Assembly: GCA_965197545.1 (NCBI GenBank)
Contig: CBDANJ010000008.1
Location: 2,623,729 to 2,687,728 of the forward strand
Direction of reading: 5' to 3'
From: CATOSP01 sp965197545
GTDB lineage: Bacteria > Chloroflexota > Dehalococcoidia > Lucifugimonadales > UBA3495
Length of the DNA: 64,000 nt
A program made the translations under genes and the position numbers. This document shows positions 7,380-15,818 of this stretch, piece after piece; the first letter of the stretch is position 1, and each line of letters opens with the position of its first letter. Under the pieces are notes generated by a model, which did no database searches, was not told the origin of the DNA, and saw nothing but the letters and a program-made list of their open reading frames with translations.

Positions 7380-9581
7380 CTAGATCGTGACTGGTCCAGA
7401 GTGTGGGACTCCGTGGGTAGGACTCTCGCCGTTGGTCCGGCGTTTCTGGTATATCCCCAGCCGCACGACCCTAAGTTCTTCGTAGTCGTAGCCGTCCCCC
7501 AGCAGGTCCATCACCGGCCTGAGCAGCAGTTGACCGCTGGTCTCGAAGGCCGACTCAATTGCCTGGCAGCGGGCGGGTGATGGCATAAGATGGCCGAGTT
7601 CGACCTCTATGCCCTCGTTTACCAATCTTTCCAGGTGGGCCAGGACCCTGGACCGTTTCACGCCTCGCTGCTCAGATGCTTCCTCCAGAGTGGACCCGTT
7701 GGACACTAGTTCGCCAGTCATCCGGGCCGAGTCGCTGACACTCGGACGGGACTTTCGTCCGAATGGGGTCTCTACCGGATCGTAGAATCGCGGCAGGCCC
7801 TTGGAATCAACGTAACGGGTAATCATCTCAACGAAAGTGTCCCCGAATTCACGTAACTTCGCCGACCCGACACCCGAGACGCGGGAAAACTGCTCCCGGG
7901 ACCTAGGAGCCTTGCGGGCCATATCTTGCAACGACCGATTTCCGAAAATCACATACGCCGGTACTTCCCGTTCGTCGGCAAGCCGTTTACGTAAGGCTGA
8001 CAGCTCGGAGAAAAGCTCTTCATCATAGCTTCCGCCATCCTCCCTGGTCCTTGTCTTAGACTCTGCCTTCGAGATTGGCCTCGTCAAAGTCAACGTGGCA
8101 CGACTCTTGAGAAATTCGCGTCCTTTTGGCGGGACGCTCAGGATAGCGTATTGACCGTCGGCTTCTGTAAGGAGCCCTTGGTTGATAAGATCCGGAACGA
8201 TATCCTGAAATTCATTCTCCGACCGCTGCCTGCCGACGCCGAATAGCGGAAGCTCGTGATGGTCCCATTTCTCGACTGGCTTCGTCTTCGACCCCCGTAG
8301 CACGCTGATAACGTGCTTTGCTCCGAACCGCTGACCCGTGCGGACGACCGCGGACAAGAGCATCTGGGCACTTTCGGTTGCGTCATAGGACTCCCGGGGG
8401 ATAAGGCAAACATCGCAACTTCCGCAGTTAATCCCCGGCCATTCCTCACCCAGGTACTCCAGCAGGAACTTGCGGCGGCAGGTGGTCAGGGTACAGAAAT
8501 CCAGCATCCGCCGCACTCGTTCCCTGGCCCGCTCCTTCTCATCATCGTCTTCCAACTGGCTGATAAAGTACTCGTGCTTCGCCCTGTCGCCGGGGGTGTA
8601 GAACAGAACGCACTCGCTGGGCATTCCGTCGCGTCCAGCCCTGCCAGTCTCCTGGTAATAGCCCTCGACGCTCTTGGGCATATCGTAGTGGACCACCAGA
8701 CGAACATCCGGCTTGTCGATGCCCATCCCGAACGCAATGGTTGCTACGACGATGGGAAGTTGGTCACGGATGAACCGTTCCTGGACATCCCGTCTGTCAT
8801 CGGGTCCCATTCCGCCGTGGTACGACTCAGCGCGGAAGCCCCGTTGGGACAGCGACCGCGCGGTTTCCTCGGTCGCCCTTCGGGAGAGGCAATAGACGAT
8901 CGCCGACTCGCCCTGGTGTTTCGTCACCAGTCCCAACAGCGCGGAGAAGGCTTCGGCCTTGGGTTCCACGGAATAGGTCAGGTTTGGCCGGTCGAAACTG
9001 GACGCGAAAATCTGAGGCTCGCGAAGGCCCAACTGGAAGAGGACGTCCGCCCTTACCCGCCTGGTTGCCGTTGCGGTCAGTGCGATGACCGGAGCTTTCG
9101 GACAGACCTGGCGTAGCCCCTGTAACTCGCGGTAGGCGGGGCGGAACTCATGCCCCCACTCGGAGACACAGTGGGCTTCGTCGATGGCGATAAGACTAAC
9201 GTTCAGGGTCTTGAGAAATGCCTGAAAACCCGGAAGGACCACGCGTTCCGGCGCGACATACAGAATCTTGGTATCGCCCCGATGGGCGCCCTCACCCACC
9301 GCGGCAACCTCCCTTTGGTCCAGGGAGCTATTGATGAAGGCGGCTTTGATTCCGTTGGTCTTCAGCGCGTCTACCTGGTCCTTCATCAACGAGATAAGGG
9401 GGGAAATGACCAGGGTGAGGCCGTCCCGGGCCAAGGCCGGTAACTGGTAACAGAGAGACTTCCCGCCGCCAGTGGGCATGAGGACAAAGGCGTCCTTCCC
9501 GTCCATCACCGAGCCAATGATCTCTTCTTGCAGCGGCAAGAAACCATCGAAGCCGAAGTGAGTCTTCAGCAGGTCGAGCAT
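7380..9581 (-). CDS. recQ: ATP-dependent DNA helicase RecQ
   Basis: Protein of 733 residues. Helicase motifs are intact: Walker A MPTGGGKSLCYQ (Lys41), DEAHCVSEWGHEFRP including the RecQ aromatic loop, LTATAT, IAFGMGIDKPDVR and QETGRAGRDG. A zinc-binding RQC region follows (CTLTTCRRK...INCGSCDVCL, four Cys), then winged helix, HRDC (SRVSGVGSAKLREFG) and a C-terminal helix-turn-helix (TLEEASEQRGVKRSRVLAHL). It unwinds DNA 3' to 5' in recombination and fork repair. The ATG at 9581 matches the usual family start; an upstream TTG at 9617 would add 12 residues. It may be co-transcribed with the Ada-domain gene, suggesting a small DNA-damage unit. Confidence 0.95.
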   Translation of the reverse strand: MLDLLKTHFGFDGFLPLQEEIIGSVMDGKDAFVLMPTGGGKSLCYQLPALARDGLTLVISPLISLMKDQVDALKTNGIKAAFINSSLDQREVAAVGEGAHRGDTKILYVAPERVVLPGFQAFLKTLNVSLIAIDEAHCVSEWGHEFRPAYRELQGLRQVCPKAPVIALTATATRRVRADVLFQLGLREPQIFASSFDRPNLTYSVEPKAEAFSALLGLVTKHQGESAIVYCLSRRATEETARSLSQRGFRAESYHGGMGPDDRRDVQERFIRDQLPIVVATIAFGMGIDKPDVRLVVHYDMPKSVEGYYQETGRAGRDGMPSECVLFYTPGDRAKHEYFISQLEDDDEKERARERVRRMLDFCTLTTCRRKFLLEYLGEEWPGINCGSCDVCLIPRESYDATESAQMLLSAVVRTGQRFGAKHVISVLRGSKTKPVEKWDHHELPLFGVGRQRSENEFQDIVPDLINQGLLTEADGQYAILSVPPKGREFLKSRATLTLTRPISKAESKTRTREDGGSYDEELFSELSALRKRLADEREVPAYVIFGNRSLQDMARKAPRSREQFSRVSGVGSAKLREFGDTFVEMITRYVDSKGLPRFYDPVETPFGRKSRPSVSDSARMTGELVSNGSTLEEASEQRGVKRSRVLAHLERLVNEGIEVELGHLMPSPARCQAIESAFETSGQLLLRPVMDLLGDGYDYEELRVVRLGIYQKRRTNGESPTHGVPHSGPVTI

Positions 9582-9675
9582 GTGCTCTATGCTACCGAAA
9601 CCGTGCCAACTCTTCAATTCTCCGGTGTCAGCGGTCCGGTATACGGATTTCGGTCATCAGTACCTGAACTTATAA

Positions 9676-9773
9676 GAAACTATATCGAAACGAGGCTTCC
9701 CCAATGTCTCCTTCTTTCGCAAAAGGGGGATTTCCCCTCTGGCGAAGCCTGTTCGTTCAGTTTTGAGACCTTG
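9676..9773. mobile_element. MITE-like element, copy at 9.7 kb
   Basis: A 98-bp non-coding element begins GAAACTATATCGAAAC, contains the core CTTTCGCAAAAGGGGGATTT, and ends GTTTTGAGACCTTG. It is flanked on both sides by TAA (9673-9675 and 9774-9776), as in the better-preserved copy at 18039-18147. It carries no transposase gene. The right terminal repeat is partly degraded, so this is an older copy. It lies between the divergent recQ start and the 3' end of the beta-lactamase-fold gene. Confidence 0.7.
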
Positions 9774-9850
9774 TAACTGTCGGTCCTGCCCCGCTACGGG
9801 GAGCTATCAGGACCGCGGCGGCGGATAACCCACGACCGCGTCACCATCTT

Positions 9851-10960
9851 CTACAGGCAGGAGTCTCTGACCGCCTGGGAAACAGCCGCAAGCCGCGCTA
9901 CGTTGGTCTCGTTGCCTCGGAACCCATTGGTGATAAGACCCACCGCCAGCCCAGAGTCGAAGTCCGCCCAGCCGATCGACGTGCCTGCCCCGCCGTGGCC
10001 GAAGGTGTTGAGCGGGTTGCCGGTGGACTTGCCCATCCGGTCGTCGGCCAACGCGAGGCCCAGAGACCTCCGGGCAAACGCTCCCGAGGACTGGTCGATC
10101 CCCTCGACCTGCTGGGTAACCGCCTCGTCAACCGTCTCCGGCTTCAAGAGTTGCACGCCGTCCAACGTTCCATGCCGCTCCAACATGGCGTAAAAGCGGG
10201 CCAGGTCTCCGGCGGAGGCGATGCCGTTGGCTCCGGGAGTGATGGTGTGGTGGACCTCCGGTTTGTCGAACACCACGGCGTAACCGTTGGTGTCCGCGTC
10301 GTCCTCCATCACGTGTATGCGGGACACGCGGCTATCAAGGGCCGGTGGCAGGTTTACATAAGCGCTGTCCATTTGCAGCGGGGCGGCCAACTCGTCGGCA
10401 AGGAACCTGTCGAAAGTCCGCCCGTCGATTCGGCGTACCAACTCGGCTATCACCCAGCCGTAATTGATCGGATGGTAGGCCAAGACCTCCCCGGAAGGGT
10501 ACTTGGGCACGGCCCGTTCCATGGCCCGGGTAACCTTGGACCAGTCTGCCCAGTCGGTCCAGGGCAAGTCTGCCGGGGTGTCGGGGAACCCCCCACGATG
10601 GCTGAGGATGTGCCGGACGGTCACGTCCTCCTTGCCGTTCTCGGCAAACTCCGGCCAGTGCTTGGCAACAGGGTCGTCCCAATTCACCTTGCCTCTTTGC
10701 TTCAGGATGTACAGGCAGCAGGCGGCGAGGGGCTTGGTGGAGGAGAACAGCACGAACATGGTCTCATCGTCCACGGGACGCCCGGTGTTGGCGTCGGCGG
10801 CGCCTCCATAAACGTCCAGCACCAGCTTGCCGTACCGGTACACCGCCAGACCCGCGCCGGGGTGGACACCGTCGGCGATCTGCTGGTGGAAAAGGTCCAT
10901 CGCTTGCTGTAATTTTCCCGGGTCCATGGACACCGTATCCGGAGTCGTCAACGTGGCCAT
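9851..10960 (-). CDS. Serine beta-lactamase-fold hydrolase (class C / EstB type)
   Basis: Protein of 369 residues of the class C beta-lactamase/esterase family: SxxK as SSTK (Ser73, Lys76), a YxxxNYGW segment supplying the second-motif Tyr and Asn region, and HGGAGTS in place of the KTG motif. There is no signal peptide, so it is probably a cytoplasmic esterase or amidase rather than an antibiotic-resistance enzyme. These EstB-like proteins are abundant in environmental Chloroflexota and their substrates are mostly unknown. A GGAGGAAG site precedes the ATG. The next gene on the strand, a crotonase, is 53 nt upstream, so co-transcription is plausible. Confidence 0.85.
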   Translation of the reverse strand: MATLTTPDTVSMDPGKLQQAMDLFHQQIADGVHPGAGLAVYRYGKLVLDVYGGAADANTGRPVDDETMFVLFSSTKPLAACCLYILKQRGKVNWDDPVAKHWPEFAENGKEDVTVRHILSHRGGFPDTPADLPWTDWADWSKVTRAMERAVPKYPSGEVLAYHPINYGWVIAELVRRIDGRTFDRFLADELAAPLQMDSAYVNLPPALDSRVSRIHVMEDDADTNGYAVVFDKPEVHHTITPGANGIASAGDLARFYAMLERHGTLDGVQLLKPETVDEAVTQQVEGIDQSSGAFARRSLGLALADDRMGKSTGNPLNTFGHGGAGTSIGWADFDSGLAVGLITNGFRGNETNVARLAAVSQAVRDSCL

Positions 10961-11013
10961 TTCACTTCCTCCGTGGGCCTATAGTTATGAGGGGCCTAAA
11001 CCGGACTCGACCG

Positions 11014-11778
11014 TCAGCGCCCCTGCCATACCGGGGCGCGTTTCTCGGCGAAGGCCTTGACCCCTTCCTGGGCGTCCTCGGTTGCCAGGACTTCATCACG
11101 CTTTTTCTGGGCGAAGTCGACGCGCTCAACCAGTCCCATCTCGGACCCTCTTACCGACGCCTCTTTGATAGCCGCCAGGGCGAGGGGAGCGTTTCCTGTT
11201 ATCTGACGGGCCATCGCCTGGGCGCGGGGCATTACCTCTTCCGGCGGCACCACGTAGTTGACCAACATCAGCTCATGGGCTTTCTTGGCGTCGACGAAAT
11301 CGCCGGTGAAAAGGAACTCAAAGGCGATGTTGCGCGGCACTACCTGGGAGAGCAGCGCGGGGCCGCTGACCGACGAGATTCCCCGCTTGGCCTGGGGCCA
11401 ACCGAACTGGGCCTCGCTGGACGCAATCCGGATGTCGCTGCCCAGCGCGATCCCGCAACCCTGGGCCAAGCAGATGCCGTTGATGGCCGAGATGATCGGC
11501 TTCCAGATATTGGACTGCACAACGTAAAGGTCCCCGGTGCTTGGACCCTCGTTAGCCCTGGCCGAGGCCATCGCTACCAGGTCATGTCCGGTGGAAAAGG
11601 CCCGTCCGTTGCCGGTTACGATGGCGCAGCGCACTTCCGGGTTGTCCTTCACGTCCTGGAAGGCGTCCCAGAGCATTTGCCGCATCTCGGGGTTGATGGC
11701 GTTCAGCTTTTCGGGGCGGTTCATCGTGATGTACGCGATGCCCTCTTCTATCCGGTAGATGACCTCTTGTTCCGTCAA
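11014..11778 (-). CDS. Enoyl-CoA hydratase/isomerase family protein
   Basis: Protein of 254 residues, standard crotonase length. It shows ITMNRPEKLNAINPEM, the first oxyanion-hole segment AFSTGHDL, the second oxyanion segment ICLAQGCGIALGSDIRIAS, and the C-terminal AFAEKRAPVWQGR. The two catalytic Glu of classical enoyl-CoA hydratase are not both clear: the site after GSDIRIASSEAQFGWPQAKRG has no Glu at the usual place. The reaction could therefore be isomerisation or hydrolysis. It starts with TTG after GGAGG and follows two CaiB genes on the same strand, suggesting a CoA-ester degradation pathway. Confidence 0.88.
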   Translation of the reverse strand: MTEQEVIYRIEEGIAYITMNRPEKLNAINPEMRQMLWDAFQDVKDNPEVRCAIVTGNGRAFSTGHDLVAMASARANEGPSTGDLYVVQSNIWKPIISAINGICLAQGCGIALGSDIRIASSEAQFGWPQAKRGISSVSGPALLSQVVPRNIAFEFLFTGDFVDAKKAHELMLVNYVVPPEEVMPRAQAMARQITGNAPLALAAIKEASVRGSEMGLVERVDFAQKKRDEVLATEDAQEGVKAFAEKRAPVWQGR

Positions 11779-11840
11779 TTCTGGTCCTCCACTTCGTGAC
11801 TCGATGCTTGGGATTGATTTGGCTTGGGATTAACTTGTGG

Positions 11841-13142
11841 TCAAATGATTCGTGACCCCGTGGGCTTCGTTCCGATGACGCCCCGCTCTTCCAATCCATC
11901 AATCTTTTCGCCGGTCATCCCCAGAACCTCGCCGTACACAAGGCGGTTGTGCTGACCCAAGGCCGGGGCGGCCCATCGGACCTCCCCAGGAGTGGCCGAC
12001 ATCTTGAACGGGATGCCCGGGTACATCTTGGGCCCTACCTGCTCGTGGTCCACCTCTACAAAGGTGCCTCTGGCTTTGTAATGGGGGTCTTCCAGTAGGT
12101 CAGGGCCGCGCATGACCGGACTCGCGGACACCCCAACCTGTTGCAGCAGGTGGCTGACTTCATAGGGGTCTTTGCCAGCCGTCCATTCCGATATCAGCCT
12201 GTCCAATCTGTCCTGCCGTTGCAGCCGGTCCGCGCCGGTGGCGAAATCTTGCTCGGCGGCCAATTCCGCTCCGCTGATGGCCGCCGCCAGGGACCGCCAC
12301 TGGGCGTCGTTGGACACCGAAATGGTTACCCAGCGGTCGTTTCCGGCGCACTGATACGCGTTGTGCGGCGCGAAATGCGGGGAATGGTTGCCCATGCGCT
12401 CCGGTTCTTCGCCGCCCACCTGATAGGCCAACACTTCGCCGCCGATGAGCGACACCGCCGATTCCTGCTGGGAGACGTCAATGAACATCCCCTTGCCCGT
12501 GCGCCGCCGTCGTCTCAGGGCGGCCAGCACGACCCCGGCCGCGTGGGCGCCGGTGATGGGGTCGCCGTGGTTGATGCCCGACTTCATGGGCCCTTCGTCC
12601 CGATAGCCGGTCATGTGGGCCATTCCCGATAGCTGCTCTTGCCCAATCCCGTAGGCCACATACTTTTGCCAGGGCCCGTTGTTCCCGAAAGCGGGCATGG
12701 ACACATAGATGAGGTCGGGCCGGAGTCTGCGAAGGGTCTCGTAATCGTAGCCGAGCCGGGCCAGGCTCCCCTGACGGAAGTTTTCGACAAGGACGTCGCT
12801 GATGGAAACGAGCTGATCGAACACGCGCCGCCCCTCGTCTCCGGTCAACTCCAGGCTCACACCGTACTTATTCATGTGCAGGCAGTTGAACCAGCCGTTG
12901 CGGTTCCAGGGCTGCTCGCCGGGGTCCGAGTCGGGGTAGGCGGCAATTCCGGGAGCGGGGTTCACGGGGCCGCGGTGCGAATCGTACACGCTGAGCGATT
13001 CTAACTTGATTACTTCCGCGCCCATGTCGGCCATCAGCTTGGTGCAGTATGGGCCGGCCCAGATTCGGGAAAGGTCCAATATCCGATAGTTCTTCAGCGG
13101 TAGCCGTAGGCCCGCGGATTCCGGGGCGCTGCTCGAAGTCAA
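11841..13142 (-). CDS. CaiB/BaiF family III CoA-transferase, catalytic-type member
   Basis: Protein of 433 residues. It has the family N-terminus (YRILDLSRIWAGPYCTKLMAD, GAEVIKLE) and NFRQGSLARLGYDY. The catalytic Asp is Asp194 in HGDPITGAHAAGVVLAAL, aligned with Asp169 of formyl-CoA transferase. Family III enzymes move CoA between acids through an aspartyl-CoA thioester and form interlocked dimers. The start is TTG, directly after the stop of the upstream CaiB gene, so the two are translationally coupled. The partner at 13144-14514 lacks the Asp. The substrate is unknown. Confidence 0.9.
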   Translation of the reverse strand: MTSSSAPESAGLRLPLKNYRILDLSRIWAGPYCTKLMADMGAEVIKLESLSVYDSHRGPVNPAPGIAAYPDSDPGEQPWNRNGWFNCLHMNKYGVSLELTGDEGRRVFDQLVSISDVLVENFRQGSLARLGYDYETLRRLRPDLIYVSMPAFGNNGPWQKYVAYGIGQEQLSGMAHMTGYRDEGPMKSGINHGDPITGAHAAGVVLAALRRRRRTGKGMFIDVSQQESAVSLIGGEVLAYQVGGEEPERMGNHSPHFAPHNAYQCAGNDRWVTISVSNDAQWRSLAAAISGAELAAEQDFATGADRLQRQDRLDRLISEWTAGKDPYEVSHLLQQVGVSASPVMRGPDLLEDPHYKARGTFVEVDHEQVGPKMYPGIPFKMSATPGEVRWAAPALGQHNRLVYGEVLGMTGEKIDGLEERGVIGTKPTGSRII

Positions 13143-13143
13143 T

Positions 13144-14514
13144 TTAGACCACCCCCTGATAGCGGAGGACGGCCAGTTTCACTTCCGTATAACCGAGCTT
13201 GTCGGACAATACATCTATGGTGTGTTCCCCGAGACGCGGGGAGCGCCGATAGACCCAACCCGTCGGCTGGTCCGGGGGGTTCCCCTCGCCGGTGGAGCCG
13301 GGACCGGAAAACGAAGAGCCCAGCTTAACCGGTGGACCTGGGTACTTCAGCTCCACCCCGTCAGGCCCCTCGATCCGGAGGAAGTAATCGCGGGCGTTAA
13401 GTTGTTCCATTTCCAGGATGTCCTGCATGGTTGCAACGTAGGCAAACCCGAGGCCGCTCTCCTGCCCGGCCTTGAAAATTTCTACTTTGTCATGGTCCAG
13501 CAACCACGGCAACATTAGGGCGTCTACTTCATCGGCGTTAATCATCCGTCCGTTACGAGACTCGAACCGGGGGTCGGCCAACTCCTCCCGCTCCATGATC
13601 TCGGCCACGGCGGGCCAACGGGTGTCGGGTCCGGCGATTATTCCGACGAAACCGTCCTGGCAGGGGTAGATGCCCCAGGCGGCGCGGCCATAACCCCGGT
13701 TGCCGACCCGGGTGAACTCCAACCCCGAATAGCTATATTGCATCAATGCGTTTTCGAGGATGTTGGTGGCGTATTCGGCAATGGACACATCGATCTGCTG
13801 ACCCTCGCCCGTGTCCTCGGCGTACATGAGCGCGCCCATGGTGGCCACGAATGCCGTCTGGCCCGCCCCCAGTTGGGCCAAAGGCGCGCCTTCCTTTAGC
13901 GGCGGCATGTCTGGCTCGCCGGTGATGTTCATCAACCCACCGGCGGCGTAGAGGTTGATCTCCGTAGCTTTCCAGTCCCGGTATGGACCCGTCTGTCCAT
14001 AGTTGGAGATGGATGTCATGACCAGGGCCGGGTTGATTTTCTGAAGTTCCGCGTAACCCAACCCCAGCTTGTCCATAGCGCCCGGAGCGAAGTTCTCCAC
14101 CAGGATGTCCGCCGAAGCCGCCAGCCCGCGGACTATTTCCTTGCCTTCCTCGGATTTGAGGTCCACTACCAGGCTCTTCTTCGATGTATTCAGGTAAAGG
14201 AACCAGGCGCCGGAGTCGTCCTTGCCTTCCTCGCCGCTCTCCAGGGTAGGGTTAAGGGACGACACCAGCGGGCCAAAGCGCCGCATCGGGTCGCCACCGT
14301 CAGGACGCTCAATTTTGATGACGTCCGCCCCAAGAGTTGCGAGCAGCTTGGTGCAGTACGGCCCGGCCATGTAATGGGTCAGGTCCAGGACCCGGACTCC
14401 CTCCAATAGGCCCTCGTTGTCTCCGTCGTCGTCTGGGACAGTTACCAATTCAGCAGGTATACCTCCGGGTAAATCGCCTCTCTGGGCGCGGAAGCCATTG
14501 TGCCATCGCCCCAT
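13144..14514 (-). CDS. CaiB/BaiF family protein lacking the catalytic Asp
   Basis: Protein of up to 456 residues with clear family III features: GVRVLDLTHYMAGPYCTKLL, GADVIKIERPDGGDP, LVENFAPGAMDKLGLGY and SISNYGQTGPYRD. In the catalytic loop the sequence is APLAQLGAGQTAFVATMGAL; counting back from the conserved AL places Gln214 where Asp should be. It is therefore probably a non-catalytic partner of the Asp-bearing gene immediately downstream. The first 33 residues are not conserved, and an internal TTG after CCGGAGG could be the true start. It is transcribed divergently from the aldolase-like gene at 14673. Confidence 0.86.
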   Translation of the reverse strand: MGRWHNGFRAQRGDLPGGIPAELVTVPDDDGDNEGLLEGVRVLDLTHYMAGPYCTKLLATLGADVIKIERPDGGDPMRRFGPLVSSLNPTLESGEEGKDDSGAWFLYLNTSKKSLVVDLKSEEGKEIVRGLAASADILVENFAPGAMDKLGLGYAELQKINPALVMTSISNYGQTGPYRDWKATEINLYAAGGLMNITGEPDMPPLKEGAPLAQLGAGQTAFVATMGALMYAEDTGEGQQIDVSIAEYATNILENALMQYSYSGLEFTRVGNRGYGRAAWGIYPCQDGFVGIIAGPDTRWPAVAEIMEREELADPRFESRNGRMINADEVDALMLPWLLDHDKVEIFKAGQESGLGFAYVATMQDILEMEQLNARDYFLRIEGPDGVELKYPGPPVKLGSSFSGPGSTGEGNPPDQPTGWVYRRSPRLGEHTIDVLSDKLGYTEVKLAVLRYQGVV

Positions 14515-14672
14515 CCCAATTGCAATTGCGCCCCGACGCCAAGCTCGGCATACGAAGCTGCCGCCACGGGTTTTTTGTGATATTCTTCAGGCGCAAAACC
14601 CCGGTTTTAGCGTAGATGTTTTTTGGACCAGGCGCCTGCACGACTGGCCTGACCCGTCCCAAGGAGAGTGCA

Positions 14673-15755
14673 ATGGAGCGACCCGTTTTTCAACCCCCAG
14701 GAACTCCGGTGGAAGAGTTGGACACCCCGGCCCTGGTCGTGGACCTGGATGCACTGGAGCGAAACATACAGACCCTCCAGGCGGGGTTCCAGGACTCCAG
14801 CGTCCGTGTTGCCCCGTTCGTGACTCCCCATGGCTGTCCCCAGATTGCTCACATGCAGCTTGCTGCGATGGAGGGCCGAGGCAGGATTGTAGTAGCGGCC
14901 GTGGGAGAGGCGGAAGTCTTCGTCCAGTCGGGTTTCGGTTCCATCCTCGTGGCCAACCAGGTAGTAACCCGCTCCAAGATCGGCAGGTTGACCACGCTAT
15001 CCGCCTCAAACGATGTTAGCGTGGCGGTGGACAGCGGGTCCAACGTGTCCGCGCTTTCCGAGGCCGCTTCGGCGGCGGGAGTTACGCTGGGAATTATGGT
15101 GGAGTTGGACGCCGGACTGGGCCGTTGCGGGGTTGCCCCAGGACAAGCAGCGGTGGAGTTGGCCAGGTCCGTTGCCGGTTCGCCGGGCCTGGAGTTCCAT
15201 GGGATCATGGCCATCCCGCCAGTGGTGGACGGAGACACCCGTCTCCAACTGCAGCCGGTCTTGGATACGCGCGAATTGCTGGAGCGTGAAGGTCTGAGCT
15301 GCGAAGTCAGCGTGGCCGGCACCCACAACTACGACGTCGCGGCTTCTCTGGGCGGTGTTACCGAAGTACAGGCTGGCTCCTACCCTCTAATGGATTACCG
15401 ATATTGCCAAGTCCGCCCCGAGTTCACTCCGGCGGCCAAGGTGCTGACTTCGGTCATAAGCCATCCAACCGATCAGTCCGCAGTGCTCGACGCGGGACAC
15501 AAGGCCACGGGTCCCGACCGCGGCACAGCAGTATTGGACAGTATCCCTGGCGCGGCGGCAAACCGTTTCAGCGCCGAACACGGGGTCGTTGACCTGGAGG
15601 AATCGGCAGTCAGCCAGTTGCGGCCAGGAGACAGGGCCTGGTTGATACCCAACGACCTGAGCTTGTGCGTCAACCAGTACGATTTCATACGGGTGGTCCG
15701 AAATGGCAAGTTGGAAGGCTTTTGGTCCATCGCCGCCCGAGGAAGATTTGCCTAA
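14673..15755 (+). CDS. D-threonine aldolase/D-serine dehydratase-like protein, PLP lysine replaced
   Basis: Protein of 360 residues with the alanine-racemase-type barrel and C-terminal D-serine-dehydratase-like domain. The opening TPVEELDTPALVVDLDALERN aligns without gaps to the neighbour at 15819. In the neighbour RPHSKNHK holds the PLP Schiff-base Lys51; here the same stretch reads APFVTPHG, so residue 51 is Thr. The metal-binding His-x-Cys of the C-terminal PNHxC motif is also absent (PNDLSLCVN). It may bind a ligand without PLP chemistry, or be a partner subunit. ATG at 14673 follows AAGGAG; an upstream frame extension to 14616 is unlikely to be translated. Confidence 0.82.
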   Translation: MERPVFQPPGTPVEELDTPALVVDLDALERNIQTLQAGFQDSSVRVAPFVTPHGCPQIAHMQLAAMEGRGRIVVAAVGEAEVFVQSGFGSILVANQVVTRSKIGRLTTLSASNDVSVAVDSGSNVSALSEAASAAGVTLGIMVELDAGLGRCGVAPGQAAVELARSVAGSPGLEFHGIMAIPPVVDGDTRLQLQPVLDTRELLEREGLSCEVSVAGTHNYDVAASLGGVTEVQAGSYPLMDYRYCQVRPEFTPAAKVLTSVISHPTDQSAVLDAGHKATGPDRGTAVLDSIPGAAANRFSAEHGVVDLEESAVSQLRPGDRAWLIPNDLSLCVNQYDFIRVVRNGKLEGFWSIAARGRFA

Positions 15756-15818
15756 CACCAACACATTCTTGATAGGCGCAATAGGACATCGCCACCGATC
15801 ATTGGAAGGAGATTTGCC

